Shown piece by piece: positions 34,400-43,445 of a DNA stretch of 64,000 nucleotides; positions within the stretch are counted from its first letter, which is position 1; the number at the start of each line of letters is the position of its first letter. This stretch comes from Leifsonia aquatica (GTDB lineage: Bacteria > Actinomycetota > Actinomycetes > Actinomycetales > Microbacteriaceae). Where the stretch lies: the NCBI RefSeq assembly GCF_014190775.1, contig NZ_JACHVP010000002.1:62001-126000 (forward strand), written 5' to 3'. A program made the position numbers and the translations under genes. The notes under the pieces were generated by a model. The model worked only from the letters and a program-made list of their open reading frames with translations. It did not search any database and had not been told where the DNA came from.

Positions 34400-35479
34400 A
34401 TGACGCGGACACCCTCCGCCCGGGCCGAGAACTCGGGCCCACCGAATATGCACCACGTGGCCGAGCTGGCCGGTGTGTCGGTGGCGACGGTCTCCAACGT
34501 GCTCAACCACCCTGAGAAGGTCGCGGAATCGACGCGCACCAAGGTCGAGGACGCCATCGACCAGCTCGGCTTCACCCTCAACCAGACCGCCCGCGCCCTG
34601 CGCTCCGGCGAAGCGCACACCATCGGGCTGGTCGTCATCGACCTGACGAACTCGCTCTTCGTCGACGTCGCCCGCGGCGCGCAGAGCCGCGCCCAGTCGA
34701 ACGCCTTCAGCCTCCAGCTGGCGAGCGCCAACAACGATCTCGGGATGCAGGACGACCACCTGCAGTTCTTCGACAGCGCCCGCGCCTCGGGCATCATACT
34801 CGCCCCGATGCAGGAGTCGGACGAGCAGATCCGGCGCGTGCGCCGGCACGGTCGCCCTGTCGTCGTGGTCAACTTCGACTCCCGCCTCACCGATTCCTGC
34901 CGCGTCCTCATCGACAACGAGCGCGCGGGCTACGTCGCCGCCAAGCACCTCATCGAGCAAGGCCGCACCCGCATCGCGTTCGTCGCCGCCCGCGACGACT
35001 ACCAGCCCGTCCGCGACCGGCGGACGGGCGCTCGAGCGGCGGTCGCCGAGGCCGGCGGCGCGGTCGAGCTCGTCGAGGTGCAGACCAGCGACCTCGATCC
35101 CACCGGCGGCACGGAGGCCGGCAAGCGCCTGGCCGCCATGCCGGCGGAGTCGCGGCCGGACGCCGTCCTCGCCGTGACCGACCTGCTCGCGATGTCCATC
35201 ATCAACGAGCTCACGAACGACGGCATCCGCGTGCCCGAGGACGTCGCGGTCATGGGCTGCGACCACAACTCGGCGGCGTGGGGCGGGGCCATCCCGCTGA
35301 CCTCCGTCGCCATGCAGGGTGAGGAGATGGGCCGCGCCGCCGTCGACCTGCTGCTGGCCGAGCTGCGCGACGGTCACGAGGATCACATCCACCGGCGGGT
35401 CCTGCTGCAGCCGCATCTCGTGGTGCGGGAGTCGACGGTCGGCCGGGAGCGCGTCGCCGCGGCGGCCGCCACCGCCTGA
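34400..35479 (+). CDS. LacI-family regulator, rhamnoside regulon (first paralogue)
   Basis: 359 residues from ATG 34400, seven bases after a TAGCAT hexamer (leaderless pattern); ATG 34391 would add three residues. The helix-turn-helix HVAELAGVSVATVSNVLNHP and hinge LNQTARALRSG are very close to those of the next gene, so the two probably bind the same or similar CG-centred operators. The effector domain contains the usual VAVMGCDHN and LTSVAMQ segments. It presumably represses the rhamnoside transporter, glycosidases and catabolic operon. Confidence 0.86.
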   Translation: MTRTPSARAENSGPPNMHHVAELAGVSVATVSNVLNHPEKVAESTRTKVEDAIDQLGFTLNQTARALRSGEAHTIGLVVIDLTNSLFVDVARGAQSRAQSNAFSLQLASANNDLGMQDDHLQFFDSARASGIILAPMQESDEQIRRVRRHGRPVVVVNFDSRLTDSCRVLIDNERAGYVAAKHLIEQGRTRIAFVAARDDYQPVRDRRTGARAAVAEAGGAVELVEVQTSDLDPTGGTEAGKRLAAMPAESRPDAVLAVTDLLAMSIINELTNDGIRVPEDVAVMGCDHNSAAWGGAIPLTSVAMQGEEMGRAAVDLLLAELRDGHEDHIHRRVLLQPHLVVRESTVGRERVAAAAATA

Positions 35480-35555
35480 CCCACGGAACGCCGCTCCCGG
35501 AGCCGGGGACGATACGATTGCTGATCGATCCGGGGACGAGGGGGAAGGAGCACCG

Positions 35556-36617
35556 ATGGCCGCAGCCAAGCGCCCGAGCGTGAAGGACGTCGCCGCGCTG
35601 GCCGGTGTCGCCGTCGGCACCGTCTCCAACGTGCTCAACCGCCCCGACATCGTCGCCGAGCCCACCCGCCGCGCCGTCGAGGACGCGATCGCGACCCTCG
35701 GCTTCACCCGCAACGAGTCGGCGCGGCAGTTGCGCGCCGGCGCGAGCCGAAGCATCGCGATGGTCGTCATGGACGTCGCCAACCCCTTCTTCACCGACCT
35801 CTACGTGGGCGCCGAGAGTTTCGCCCTCGAGCGCGGCTACTCCATCCAGCTCGGCAACAGCGGCAACAGCGGGGAGCGTGAGCAGCAGCAGCTCTCGGCG
35901 TTCGAGCAGCAGCGCGTGCGCGGGGTGCTGCTCGCGCCGATCGCCGGCGCCGAGCCCGTGATCGAGCGGCTGCGGGAGCACGGCATCCCGACCGTCCTGG
36001 TCGACCGCGTCGCCTCCGATCTCGAGGCCTGCTCGGTCGCCGTGGACGACGTGGAGGGCGGCAGGCTCGCGGTCGGCCACCTGATCGCCGAGGGCCACCG
36101 CCGCATCGCGTTCGTCGGCGGTCCCGCCGATCTGCAGCAGATCCGCGACCGCGTGCAGGGCGCGCGCATCGCGATCTCGGAGGCGGAGGCCGCGGAACCC
36201 CGCATCGCTCCGATCGACCTCGAGACCGTCGCCGTCGAGCACCTCGGCGCCGTGGATGGCCGCGACGCCGCGGAGCGGATCGTCGCCCAGGCGCCGGAGG
36301 AGCGGCCCACCGCCGTCTTCGCCGCCAACGACCTCCTCGCGCTCGGCCTGCTCCAGGGCTTCGTCGCCGGCGGCCTCCGCGTGCCGGAGGACATCGCCCT
36401 CGTCGGCTACGACGACATCGACTTCGCCGCCACCGCCGCGGTGCCGCTCTCGGCCGTGCGGCAGCCGCGCCGCGAGATCGGCTACGCCGCCGGGGAGCTG
36501 CTCTTCCGCGAGATCGAGGACATGGAGTCCGGCGCCGCGCACGTGCACCAGCACGTGCGGTTCGTTCCCGAGCTGGTGGTCCGCCGCTCCTCCTCCGTCG
36601 AGGCTCCCGCCGCGTAG
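35556..36617 (+). CDS. LacI-family regulator, rhamnoside regulon (second paralogue)
   Basis: 353 residues from ATG 35556 behind GGAAGGAG. The DNA-binding head DVAALAGVAVGTVSNVLNRP is nearly the same as in the preceding gene, while the ligand domains diverge, suggesting a shared site with different inducers. A TACGAT -10-like element (35513-35518) in the 76-base gap suggests its own promoter. It lies directly before the rhamnose catabolic operon, separated by inverted repeat R2b. Confidence 0.86.
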   Translation: MAAAKRPSVKDVAALAGVAVGTVSNVLNRPDIVAEPTRRAVEDAIATLGFTRNESARQLRAGASRSIAMVVMDVANPFFTDLYVGAESFALERGYSIQLGNSGNSGEREQQQLSAFEQQRVRGVLLAPIAGAEPVIERLREHGIPTVLVDRVASDLEACSVAVDDVEGGRLAVGHLIAEGHRRIAFVGGPADLQQIRDRVQGARIAISEAEAAEPRIAPIDLETVAVEHLGAVDGRDAAERIVAQAPEERPTAVFAANDLLALGLLQGFVAGGLRVPEDIALVGYDDIDFAATAAVPLSAVRQPRREIGYAAGELLFREIEDMESGAAHVHQHVRFVPELVVRRSSSVEAPAA

Positions 36618-36638
36618 CCCTCCGCCATCACCGGCGAA

Positions 36639-36688
36639 GTTCACGACGTGGCGCCTATTGCGCCGCGCATGAGCGCCACAACGTGAAC
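36639..36688. repeat. Intergenic inverted repeat, family R2, copy b
   Basis: GTTCACGACGTGGCGC (36639-36654) pairs with GCGCCACAACGTGAAC (36673-36688) with two mismatches. Arms and flanks match copy a at 26567. Here it lies after the LacI stop but before a co-directional operon, so it may end LacI transcription before the rhamnose promoter. Confidence 0.75.
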
Positions 36689-36702
36689 CTCGGCGGATCG
36701 TC

Positions 36703-36744
36703 TTGTGCACCCGTCGCTCGCACGCTAGTCTTGAATCGTTTCAG
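36703..36744 (+). promoter_or_regulatory. Promoter and operator of the rhamnose catabolic operon
   Basis: A -35-like TTGTGC (36703-36708) and -10-like TAGTCT (36726-36731) are 17 bp apart. The operator TTGAATCGTTTCAG (36731-36744) abuts the -10 and covers the expected start point. It matches the TTGAAACGTTCTAA sites at the divergent rhamnoside promoters, so the same repressor should act here. Confidence 0.75.
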
Positions 36745-36784
36745 AGCGGACCCGGTCCGCGCCGACCACGACGAAGGAGTCCCC

Positions 36785-37111
36785 GTGTCCGCTTCCCGCC
36801 GCGTCTGCTTCACCATGCGGTTGAAGCCCGACCGGGTCGACGACTACCTGGCCGCGCACACCACCGTCTGGCCCGACATGCTCGACGCGCTGCGCGAGAC
36901 CGGCTGGCACGACTACTCCCTGTTCGTCGACGCCGCGAACGGCCTCGTCGTCGGCTACCTCGAGACCGACGACTTCGACGCCGCGGTCGCCGGGATGAAC
37001 GCCCGGGAGGTCAACGACCGCTGGCAGGCGACGATGGCCGAGTTCTTCGCCGAGGAGACCGCGCCCGACAGCACCATGAACCGGCTGACCGAGTACTTCC
37101 ACCTCGACTGA
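36785..37111 (+). CDS. rhaM: L-rhamnose mutarotase
   Basis: 108 residues from GTG 36785, fixed by AAGGAG seven to twelve bases upstream. The sequence fits the RhaM/YiiL family of about 104 residues: RVCFTMRLKPDRVDDYLAAH at the start, HDYSLF in the middle and the C-terminal RLTEYFHLD. It interconverts alpha and beta anomers of L-rhamnose so that the isomerase gets its preferred form. It heads the catabolic operon directly behind the operator. Confidence 0.9.
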   Translation: MSASRRVCFTMRLKPDRVDDYLAAHTTVWPDMLDALRETGWHDYSLFVDAANGLVVGYLETDDFDAAVAGMNAREVNDRWQATMAEFFAEETAPDSTMNRLTEYFHLD

Positions 37112-37159
37112 GGCGACCGCCTCCCCCGACATCGATCCGACCGACAGAAAGCGATATCC

Positions 37160-38323
37160 ATGACACTCACCGATGACATCCGCTCGCAGCTGGCGCTGCA
37201 GGCGATCGAGCTGCCGAGCTGGGCGTTCGGCAACTCGGGCACCCGCTTCAAGGTGTTCAGCACGGCCGGCACCGCCCGCGATCCGTTCGAGAAGGTCTCC
37301 GACGCCGCGCAGGTGCACAAGCACACCGGTCTCGCCCCGTCGGTCGCGCTCCACATCCCGTGGGACAAGGTCGACTCGTACGCCGACCTGCGCAAGCACG
37401 CCCAGGACAGCGGCGTCGAGCTCGGCACCGTCAACTCCAACACCTTCCAGGACGACGACTACAAGTTCGGCTCGGTGACCCACCACGACGACCGGATCCG
37501 CCAGAAGGCGATCGACCACCACTTCGAGTGCATCGACGTGATGAACGAGACCGGGTCGCGCGACCTCAAGATCTGGCTGGCCGACGGCACCAACTACCCC
37601 GGCCAGGACTCGCTGCGCGCCCGCCAGGACCGTCTGGCGGACAGCCTCCAGAAGATCTACGAGCGCATCGGCGACGACCAGCGCCTCGTGCTCGAGTACA
37701 AGTTCTTCGAGCCGGCTTTCTACCACACGGACGTTCCGGACTGGGGCACCAGCTTCGCCCAGACCTCCGCCCTCGGCGACCGCGCGCTCGTCTGCCTCGA
37801 CACCGGCCACCACGCGCCCGGCACGAACATCGAGTTCATCGTCATGCAGCTGCTGCGCCTCGGCAAGCTCGGCTCGTTCGACTTCAACAGCCGCTTCTAC
37901 GCCGACGACGACCTGATCGTGGGCGCGGCCGACCCGTTCCAGCTGTTCCGCATCGTGTTCGAGGTCATCCAGGGCGGCGGCTACGCCAACCCCGACGTCG
38001 CCTTCATGCTCGACCAGTGCCACAACCTCGAGGCGAAGATCCCGGGCCAGATCCGCTCGGTGCTCAACGTGCAGGAGGCCACCGCCAAGGCCCTCCTCGT
38101 CGACACCGAGGCCCTCGCCGCCGCGCAGCGCGCGAACGACGTGCTCGCCGCCAACACGGTGTTCATGGACGCCTTCAACACCGACGTGCGCGCCGACCTC
38201 GCCGCCTGGCGCGAGACCCGCGGCCTCCCGGCCGACCCGATGGCCGCCTACAAGGCGTCGGGCTACCAGGAGAAGATCGAGGCCGACCGCGTCGGCGGCA
38301 CCCAGGCGAGCTGGGGAGCGTAA
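37160..38323 (+). CDS. rhaI: L-rhamnose isomerase
   Basis: 387 residues, close to the RhaI (Pseudomonas-type) TIM-barrel isomerases rather than the longer RhaA. Metal-ligand regions LEYKFFEPAFYHTD, CLDTGHHAPGTN and SFDFNSRFYADDDL carry the Glu, His and Asp ligands. It converts L-rhamnose to L-rhamnulose in the cytoplasm, the first committed step. It follows the mutarotase and precedes an esterase and the aldolase in the same operon. Confidence 0.9.
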   Translation: MTLTDDIRSQLALQAIELPSWAFGNSGTRFKVFSTAGTARDPFEKVSDAAQVHKHTGLAPSVALHIPWDKVDSYADLRKHAQDSGVELGTVNSNTFQDDDYKFGSVTHHDDRIRQKAIDHHFECIDVMNETGSRDLKIWLADGTNYPGQDSLRARQDRLADSLQKIYERIGDDQRLVLEYKFFEPAFYHTDVPDWGTSFAQTSALGDRALVCLDTGHHAPGTNIEFIVMQLLRLGKLGSFDFNSRFYADDDLIVGAADPFQLFRIVFEVIQGGGYANPDVAFMLDQCHNLEAKIPGQIRSVLNVQEATAKALLVDTEALAAAQRANDVLAANTVFMDAFNTDVRADLAAWRETRGLPADPMAAYKASGYQEKIEADRVGGTQASWGA

Positions 38324-38328
38324 CCTCC

Positions 38329-39195
38329 GTGACCGACACCACCGACACCACCGACACCACCGACACCGGCAGCAACACCGGGATCACCATCCGGGATGCC
38401 GCGGCCGACGGACCGCACGGGTCCATTCCGATCCGGGTATATGCACCGTCCGCGGGCGGAGTGCACCCGGGCTTCGTGTGGAACCACGGCGGCGGCTTCG
38501 TCGGCGGCGACCTCGACATGCCCGAGGCGGACTGGGTCTCCCGGTCCGTCGCGGAGCGGGGTTTCGTGGTGGTGTCGGTCTTCTACCGCCTCGCCGTGGA
38601 CGGCGTGCACTTCCCGGTGCCGTCGGACGACGTCGTCGCCGCCTTCCGCTGGGTCGCAGCCCACGCGGCCGAGCTGGGGATCGACCCGGACCGGCTCGCG
38701 ATCGGCGGCGCCTCGGCGGGCGGCGATCTCACGGCCGGGGCGCTCCTGCGGCTGCGGGACGAGGGCGGCCCGCTGCCCGCTCGCGCCCTGCTCGCCTACC
38801 CGATCGTGCATCCCGAGCTGCCGCCCTTCACGGACGAACTCGCCGCCGCGGTCGAACGCCATTCCCCCGATGACCCGCCCTTCGAGCCGGGCGCCGTCCG
38901 CGAGATGAACCTGAACTTCGCGGGCGACGAGGCCACCATGGCCGACCCGTACGCGTTCCCCGGCCTGGCCGACCCGACGGGCCTCCCGCCGGTGTTCCTC
39001 CTCAACTCGGAGGTGGACACGCTGCGTGCGTCGGGCGAGGCGTTCGCCGCCTCTCTCGCCGCGCACGGCGTCACCGTGCTCTCGCTCTTCGAGCCGGGCG
39101 CCCAGCACGGCCACCTCAACCGCCCCGCCGAAGCGGCCGCGCGCCGCAGCATCGAGCGCATCGTCACGTGGCTGTCCACGCCGGCGCTCCCCTGA
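38329..39195 (+). CDS. Alpha/beta hydrolase (HSL-type esterase) in the rhamnose operon
   Basis: 288 residues from GTG 38329, five bases after the isomerase stop. The oxyanion motif NHGGGFVGG and nucleophile elbow GGASAGGD mark the hormone-sensitive-lipase family of small esterases. The catalytic Asp (SEVDTLRASG) and His (GAQHGHLNR) follow. No signal peptide is present. Its position between isomerase and aldolase suggests it removes acyl groups from imported rhamnosides, which is inference. The first twelve codons after the start are four exact copies of ACCGACACC. Confidence 0.83.
   Translation: MTDTTDTTDTTDTGSNTGITIRDAAADGPHGSIPIRVYAPSAGGVHPGFVWNHGGGFVGGDLDMPEADWVSRSVAERGFVVVSVFYRLAVDGVHFPVPSDDVVAAFRWVAAHAAELGIDPDRLAIGGASAGGDLTAGALLRLRDEGGPLPARALLAYPIVHPELPPFTDELAAAVERHSPDDPPFEPGAVREMNLNFAGDEATMADPYAFPGLADPTGLPPVFLLNSEVDTLRASGEAFAASLAAHGVTVLSLFEPGAQHGHLNRPAEAAARRSIERIVTWLSTPALP
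38332..38367 (+). repeat. Four tandem copies of ACCGACACC at the esterase N-terminus
   Basis: Four perfect 9-bp units directly follow the GTG start and encode a Thr-Asp-Thr repeat. Gain or loss of a unit would change protein length by three residues without a frameshift. Confidence 0.85.
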
Positions 39196-39236
39196 ATCCC
39201 TGACCACCGCCCCTCCTCGCTAAGGAATCACGCATC

Positions 39237-41273
39237 ATGACGAACGAGACCGTCGCTGCCCTCATCGGCCGCTCGAACCGCCTCGGCGCCGACCCGAAGA
39301 ACACGAACTACGCCGGCGGCAACACCTCCGCCAAGGGCGTCGAGACCGACCCCGTGACCGGTGAGCCGGTCGAGCTGCTCTGGGTGAAGGGCTCGGGAGG
39401 CGACCTCGGCACCTTGAAGGAGTCCGGCCTGGCCGTCCTGCGGCTCGACCGCCTGCGTGCCCTGCAGGACGTCTACCCGGGCCTCGACCGCGAGGACGAG
39501 ATGGTCGCCGCCTTCGACTACACCCTGCACGGCAAGGGCGGTGCGGCGCCGTCGATCGACACCGCCATGCACGGGCTCGTGGATGCGGCCCACGTCGACC
39601 ACCTCCACCCCGACTCCGGCATCGCGATCGCGACCGCGGCCGACGGCGAGGAGCTGACGAAGACGATCTTCGGCGGCAAGGTCGTGTGGGTGCCGTGGCG
39701 CCGCCCGGGCTTCCAGCTCGGTCTCGACATCGCCGCCATCAAGGCGGCGAACCCGGAGGCCATCGGCACCGTGCTCGGTGGCCACGGCATCACCGCCTGG
39801 GGCGACACCAGCGAGGAGGCCGAGGCCAACTCGCTCTGGATCATCCAGACCGCCGCCGACTACATCGCCGCCCACGGCCGTCCGCAGCCGTTCGGAACCG
39901 CCCTGGACGGTTACGCCGCCCTGCCGGAGGAGGAGCGCCGCGCCAAGGCCGCCGCACTCGCCCCGCACCTGCGCGCCATCGCCTCCACCGACCGCGTGCA
40001 GGTCGGGCACTTCACCGACTCCGACGTCGTCCTCGACTTCCTCGCCGCGAGCGAGCACCCGCGGCTGGCGGCGCTGGGCACCTCCTGCCCCGACCACTTC
40101 CTCCGCACGAAGGTGAAGCCACTGGTCCTCGACCTCCCCGCCACCGCGTCCGTCGAGGAGTCGCTCGCGCGTCTCGAGGAGCTGCACGAGCAGTACCGCG
40201 CCGACTACCAGGCCTACTACGACCGGCACGCCACCCTCGAGTCCCCTGCGATCCGCGGCGCCGACCCGGCGATCGTGCTCATCCCGGGCGTCGGGATGTT
40301 CTCCTACGGCAAGGACAAGCAGACCGCCCGCGTCGCCGGCGAGTTCTACGTCAACGCCATCAACGTGATGCGCGGAGCCGAGGCCCTCTCGACCTACGCG
40401 CCCATCGACGAGTCGGAGAAGTTCCGCATCGAGTACTGGGCGCTGGAGGAGGCCAAGCTCGCCCGCCTCCCGAAGCCCAAGCCGCTCGCCGGCCGCATCG
40501 CGCTCGTCACCGGCGCCGCCTCCGGCATCGGCAAGGCCATCGCCACCCGCCTCGCCGGTGAGGGCGCGTGCGTCGTCATCGCCGACCTCGACCTCGAGAA
40601 GGCGCAGGCCGCCGCCGCCGAGATCGGCAGCACCGATGTCGCCATCGGCGTGGTCGCGAACGTCACCGACGAGGACGCGGTCCAGGCCTCCATCGACGCC
40701 GCTCTGCTCGCCTTCGGCGGTCTCGACCTCGTCGTCAACAACGCCGGGCTCTCCATCTCGAAGCCTCTGCTGGAGACCACGACCGCCGACTGGGACCTCC
40801 AGCACAACGTCATGGCCAAGGGCTCGTTCCTGGTCTCGCGCGCCGCGGCGAAGGTGCTCATCGACCAGAAGCTCGGCGGCGACATCGTCTACATCTCGTC
40901 GAAGAACTCGATCTTCGCCGGGCCGAACAACATCGCGTACTCGGCGACGAAGGCCGACCAGGCCCACCAGGTGCGCCTGCTGGCCGCCGAGCTCGGCGAC
41001 CACGGCATCCGCGTCAACGGCATCAACCCCGACGGTGTCGTGCGCGGCTCCGGCATCTTCGCCGGCGGCTGGGGCGCCAAGCGCGCCGCGGTCTACGGCG
41101 TTCCCGAGGAGGAGCTGGGCAAGTACTACGCGCAGCGCACCCTGCTCAAGCGCGAGGTGCTCCCGGAGCACGTCGCCAACGCGGTCTTCGTGCTCTGCAG
41201 CAGCGACCTCGACCACACGACCGGCCTCCACATCCCCGTGGACGCCGGCGTCGCCGCGGCCTTCCTGCGATGA
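39237..41273 (+). CDS. rhaE: Bifunctional L-rhamnulose-1-phosphate aldolase / L-lactaldehyde dehydrogenase
   Basis: 678 residues with two domains. Residues 1 to about 410 form a class II aldolase (fuculose-aldolase fold) with the metal-binding HLHPDS region. Residues about 420-678 are a short-chain dehydrogenase with the NAD motif GAASGIG (427-433), NNAG, and catalytic Ser then YSATK. The aldolase splits rhamnulose-1-phosphate into dihydroxyacetone phosphate and L-lactaldehyde, and the dehydrogenase half oxidises the lactaldehyde. This fusion is the RhaEW type known from Bacillus and several actinobacteria. Its stop overlaps the kinase start. Confidence 0.9.
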   Translation: MTNETVAALIGRSNRLGADPKNTNYAGGNTSAKGVETDPVTGEPVELLWVKGSGGDLGTLKESGLAVLRLDRLRALQDVYPGLDREDEMVAAFDYTLHGKGGAAPSIDTAMHGLVDAAHVDHLHPDSGIAIATAADGEELTKTIFGGKVVWVPWRRPGFQLGLDIAAIKAANPEAIGTVLGGHGITAWGDTSEEAEANSLWIIQTAADYIAAHGRPQPFGTALDGYAALPEEERRAKAAALAPHLRAIASTDRVQVGHFTDSDVVLDFLAASEHPRLAALGTSCPDHFLRTKVKPLVLDLPATASVEESLARLEELHEQYRADYQAYYDRHATLESPAIRGADPAIVLIPGVGMFSYGKDKQTARVAGEFYVNAINVMRGAEALSTYAPIDESEKFRIEYWALEEAKLARLPKPKPLAGRIALVTGAASGIGKAIATRLAGEGACVVIADLDLEKAQAAAAEIGSTDVAIGVVANVTDEDAVQASIDAALLAFGGLDLVVNNAGLSISKPLLETTTADWDLQHNVMAKGSFLVSRAAAKVLIDQKLGGDIVYISSKNSIFAGPNNIAYSATKADQAHQVRLLAAELGDHGIRVNGINPDGVVRGSGIFAGGWGAKRAAVYGVPEEELGKYYAQRTLLKREVLPEHVANAVFVLCSSDLDHTTGLHIPVDAGVAAAFLR

Positions 41274-42757
41274 GCGCGGGTGCGATGAGCACGGGTGCGG
41301 TGAGCGGGGCGTCGCGCACGGGAGCCGTCGCTGCCGTCGACCTCGGGGCGACCAGCGGGCGCGTCATGCACGCGCGCGTCGGCGCCGACACCCTGGAGCT
41401 GACGGAGGCGGCCCGCTTCCTCAACACTCCCGTGCGGCTGTGGGAGGGCGACCGCCCGGCACTGCACTGGAACCTCGCGGGCTTGTTCAGCAGCATCCTG
41501 GACGGGCTCGGCTCGGTCGCCCGCACCGAGCCCGGGCTCGCGAGCATCGCCGTGGACTCCTGGGCCGTCGACTACGGCCTGCTGCGCGGCGGGAGGCTGC
41601 TGGGCGAGCCGTACCACTACCGCGACGAGCGCGCGGCGCGCGGCGTGGAGCTCGTGCACGCCGCCGTCGCGCCCGACGAGCTGTACCGGGAGGGCGGCCT
41701 GCAGTTCCTGCCGTTCAACTCGCTGTACCAGTTGGCGTACGACCGGTCGGCCGGCAACCTGGACGGCGCGGACCGCTTCCTCCTCGTGCCCGACCTCGTG
41801 ACCTACTGGCTCACCGGGCAGGAGCACGCGGAGCGCACCAATGCCTCGACCACCGGCCTGCTGACCGCGGACGGGCAGTGGAACGACGCCCTCATCGCGC
41901 GGCTCGGCCTGCCGCGCGGCCTGTTCGCGCCGCTCGTCGACGCCGGGACCGCGGTCGGCCCCCTCCTGTCGTCGCTCTCCGCCGACCTCCCGTTCGCCGG
42001 CGCCGGCCCCACCGTCACGACCGTCGGCTCGCACGACACCGCCTCGGCCGTCGTCGCCGTGCCGATGGACGCCACCCGTGCCGCCTACATCTCGTGCGGC
42101 ACCTGGGGGCTCGTCGGCGTCGAGCTGGAGCATCGCGTCGTCAGCGACGAGGGCCGCGCGGCGAACTTCACCAACGAAGGCGGGGTGGATGGACGCATCC
42201 GCTACCTCCACAACGTCATGGGGCTGTGGCTGCTCAGCGAGTCGCTGCGCGAGTGGCAGCGCCGCGGCCTGCACGTCACCCTGGAGTCGCTGCTCGCCGA
42301 AGCCGCCGAGCTGCCCCGCCCGACAGACCTCTTCGACGCCGACGACCCGCGGTTCATGGCGCCTGGCGACCTCCCCACCCGCATCGCCGACTGGTTCGCC
42401 GAGCACGGCCTGCGCGCGCCCGCGAGCCCGGCCGGCATGGTCCGCGTGATCATCGAGAGCCTCGCCGACGCCTTCGCCCGCTCGGTGCAGCGCGCCTCGG
42501 AGCTCTCCGGCGTCCCGGTCGAGACCATCCACATCGTCGGCGGCGGGGCGCGCAACGCCCTGCTCTGCCAGGCCACCGCCGACCGCGCGGGCGTGCCCGT
42601 GCTCGCCGGCCCGGTGGAGGCGACGGCCCTGGGCAACGCCCTCATCCAGGGACGCGCCGCGGGTCTGCTCAGCGGCGACCTGGAGACGCTGCGCGCACTG
42701 GTCGCGCGGCACTACGCGCCGGTGCGGTACGAGCCGGCCCTGCGCTCCGCGAGGTGA
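41270..42757 (+). CDS. rhaB: L-rhamnulokinase
   Basis: 495 residues, FGGY sugar-kinase family. The phosphate-1 loop DLGATSGRV is near residue 21 and the adenosine motif IVGGGARNALLCQATAD lies in the second half. It phosphorylates L-rhamnulose to the 1-phosphate. The ATG at 41270 overlaps the aldolase stop (ATGA). A second ATG five codons later sits in a low-complexity Ser/Gly/Ala/Thr stretch and could also be used. It closes the catabolic operon. Confidence 0.9.
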   Translation: MSAGAMSTGAVSGASRTGAVAAVDLGATSGRVMHARVGADTLELTEAARFLNTPVRLWEGDRPALHWNLAGLFSSILDGLGSVARTEPGLASIAVDSWAVDYGLLRGGRLLGEPYHYRDERAARGVELVHAAVAPDELYREGGLQFLPFNSLYQLAYDRSAGNLDGADRFLLVPDLVTYWLTGQEHAERTNASTTGLLTADGQWNDALIARLGLPRGLFAPLVDAGTAVGPLLSSLSADLPFAGAGPTVTTVGSHDTASAVVAVPMDATRAAYISCGTWGLVGVELEHRVVSDEGRAANFTNEGGVDGRIRYLHNVMGLWLLSESLREWQRRGLHVTLESLLAEAAELPRPTDLFDADDPRFMAPGDLPTRIADWFAEHGLRAPASPAGMVRVIIESLADAFARSVQRASELSGVPVETIHIVGGGARNALLCQATADRAGVPVLAGPVEATALGNALIQGRAAGLLSGDLETLRALVARHYAPVRYEPALRSAR

Positions 42758-42788
42758 CCCCGCCCTCCCCATCCCCCAAGATGGACGG

Positions 42789-43436
42789 GTGACCCTCGAC
42801 GATCTCGTCCGCCGTGCCCTCGCCCTCGCCCCGGAGGGCGCACGGGTGGTCCTCGGGATCGCCGGCAGCCCGGGGTCGGGCAAGACGACGCTCGCCCGCG
42901 CGATCACCGAGCGGGTGAACGGGCTGGCGGGCGACGGGGTCGCCGTGCACGTGCCGATGGACGGGTTCCACCTGGCCAACGCCTCTCTCGACGCGCTCGG
43001 CCGGCGGGATCGCAAGGGGGCGATCGACACCTTCGACGCGTGGGGGTACCTCGGGCTGCTCCAGCGCCTGCTCGCCGAGCGGGACCACGCGGTGTTCGCC
43101 CCTGCGTTCGAACGGTCGGTGGATGAGCCGGTCGCCGGATCCATCGCCGTCGGCCCCGAGACGCGACTGGTGGTCACAGAGGGCAACTACCTGCTGGTCG
43201 ACGCGGAGCCGTGGTCGGGCATCCCGTCGCTCCTCGCCGAGAGCTGGTTCGTGGCGACGCCCGCGGCCGAGCGCGAGGCCCGGCTGGTCGACCGGCACAC
43301 CCGGCACGGCCGCACACCGGAGGCCGCCCTGGCCTGGGCGCGCGACGTCGACGGAGCCAACGCGGCGGTCATCGAGCCGACCCGCAATCGGGCCACCCTC
43401 GTCGTGGACGGAAGGCTCCCAGGCATAGGCGCTTAG
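42789..43436 (+). CDS. P-loop small-molecule kinase (uridine kinase / pantothenate kinase-like)
   Basis: 215 residues from GTG. The Walker A loop GIAGSPGSGKTT lies near residues 23-34, followed by VPMDGFHLANASL and FERSVDEP. These match the small kinases of the YggC/FrcK group related to uridine kinase and PanK. It phosphorylates an unknown sugar or nucleoside. It may be read from the rhamnose operon 31 bases upstream or from its own weak leaderless promoter. Confidence 0.78.
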   Translation: MTLDDLVRRALALAPEGARVVLGIAGSPGSGKTTLARAITERVNGLAGDGVAVHVPMDGFHLANASLDALGRRDRKGAIDTFDAWGYLGLLQRLLAERDHAVFAPAFERSVDEPVAGSIAVGPETRLVVTEGNYLLVDAEPWSGIPSLLAESWFVATPAAEREARLVDRHTRHGRTPEAALAWARDVDGANAAVIEPTRNRATLVVDGRLPGIGA

Positions 43437-43445
43437 GCTGAAGGC

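Noticed and set aside
38332-38367. 9-bp tandem repeat as a CRISPR or contingency locus causing frameshift
   Set aside because: Units are too short and contiguous for CRISPR, and their length is a multiple of three, so no phase switching results.
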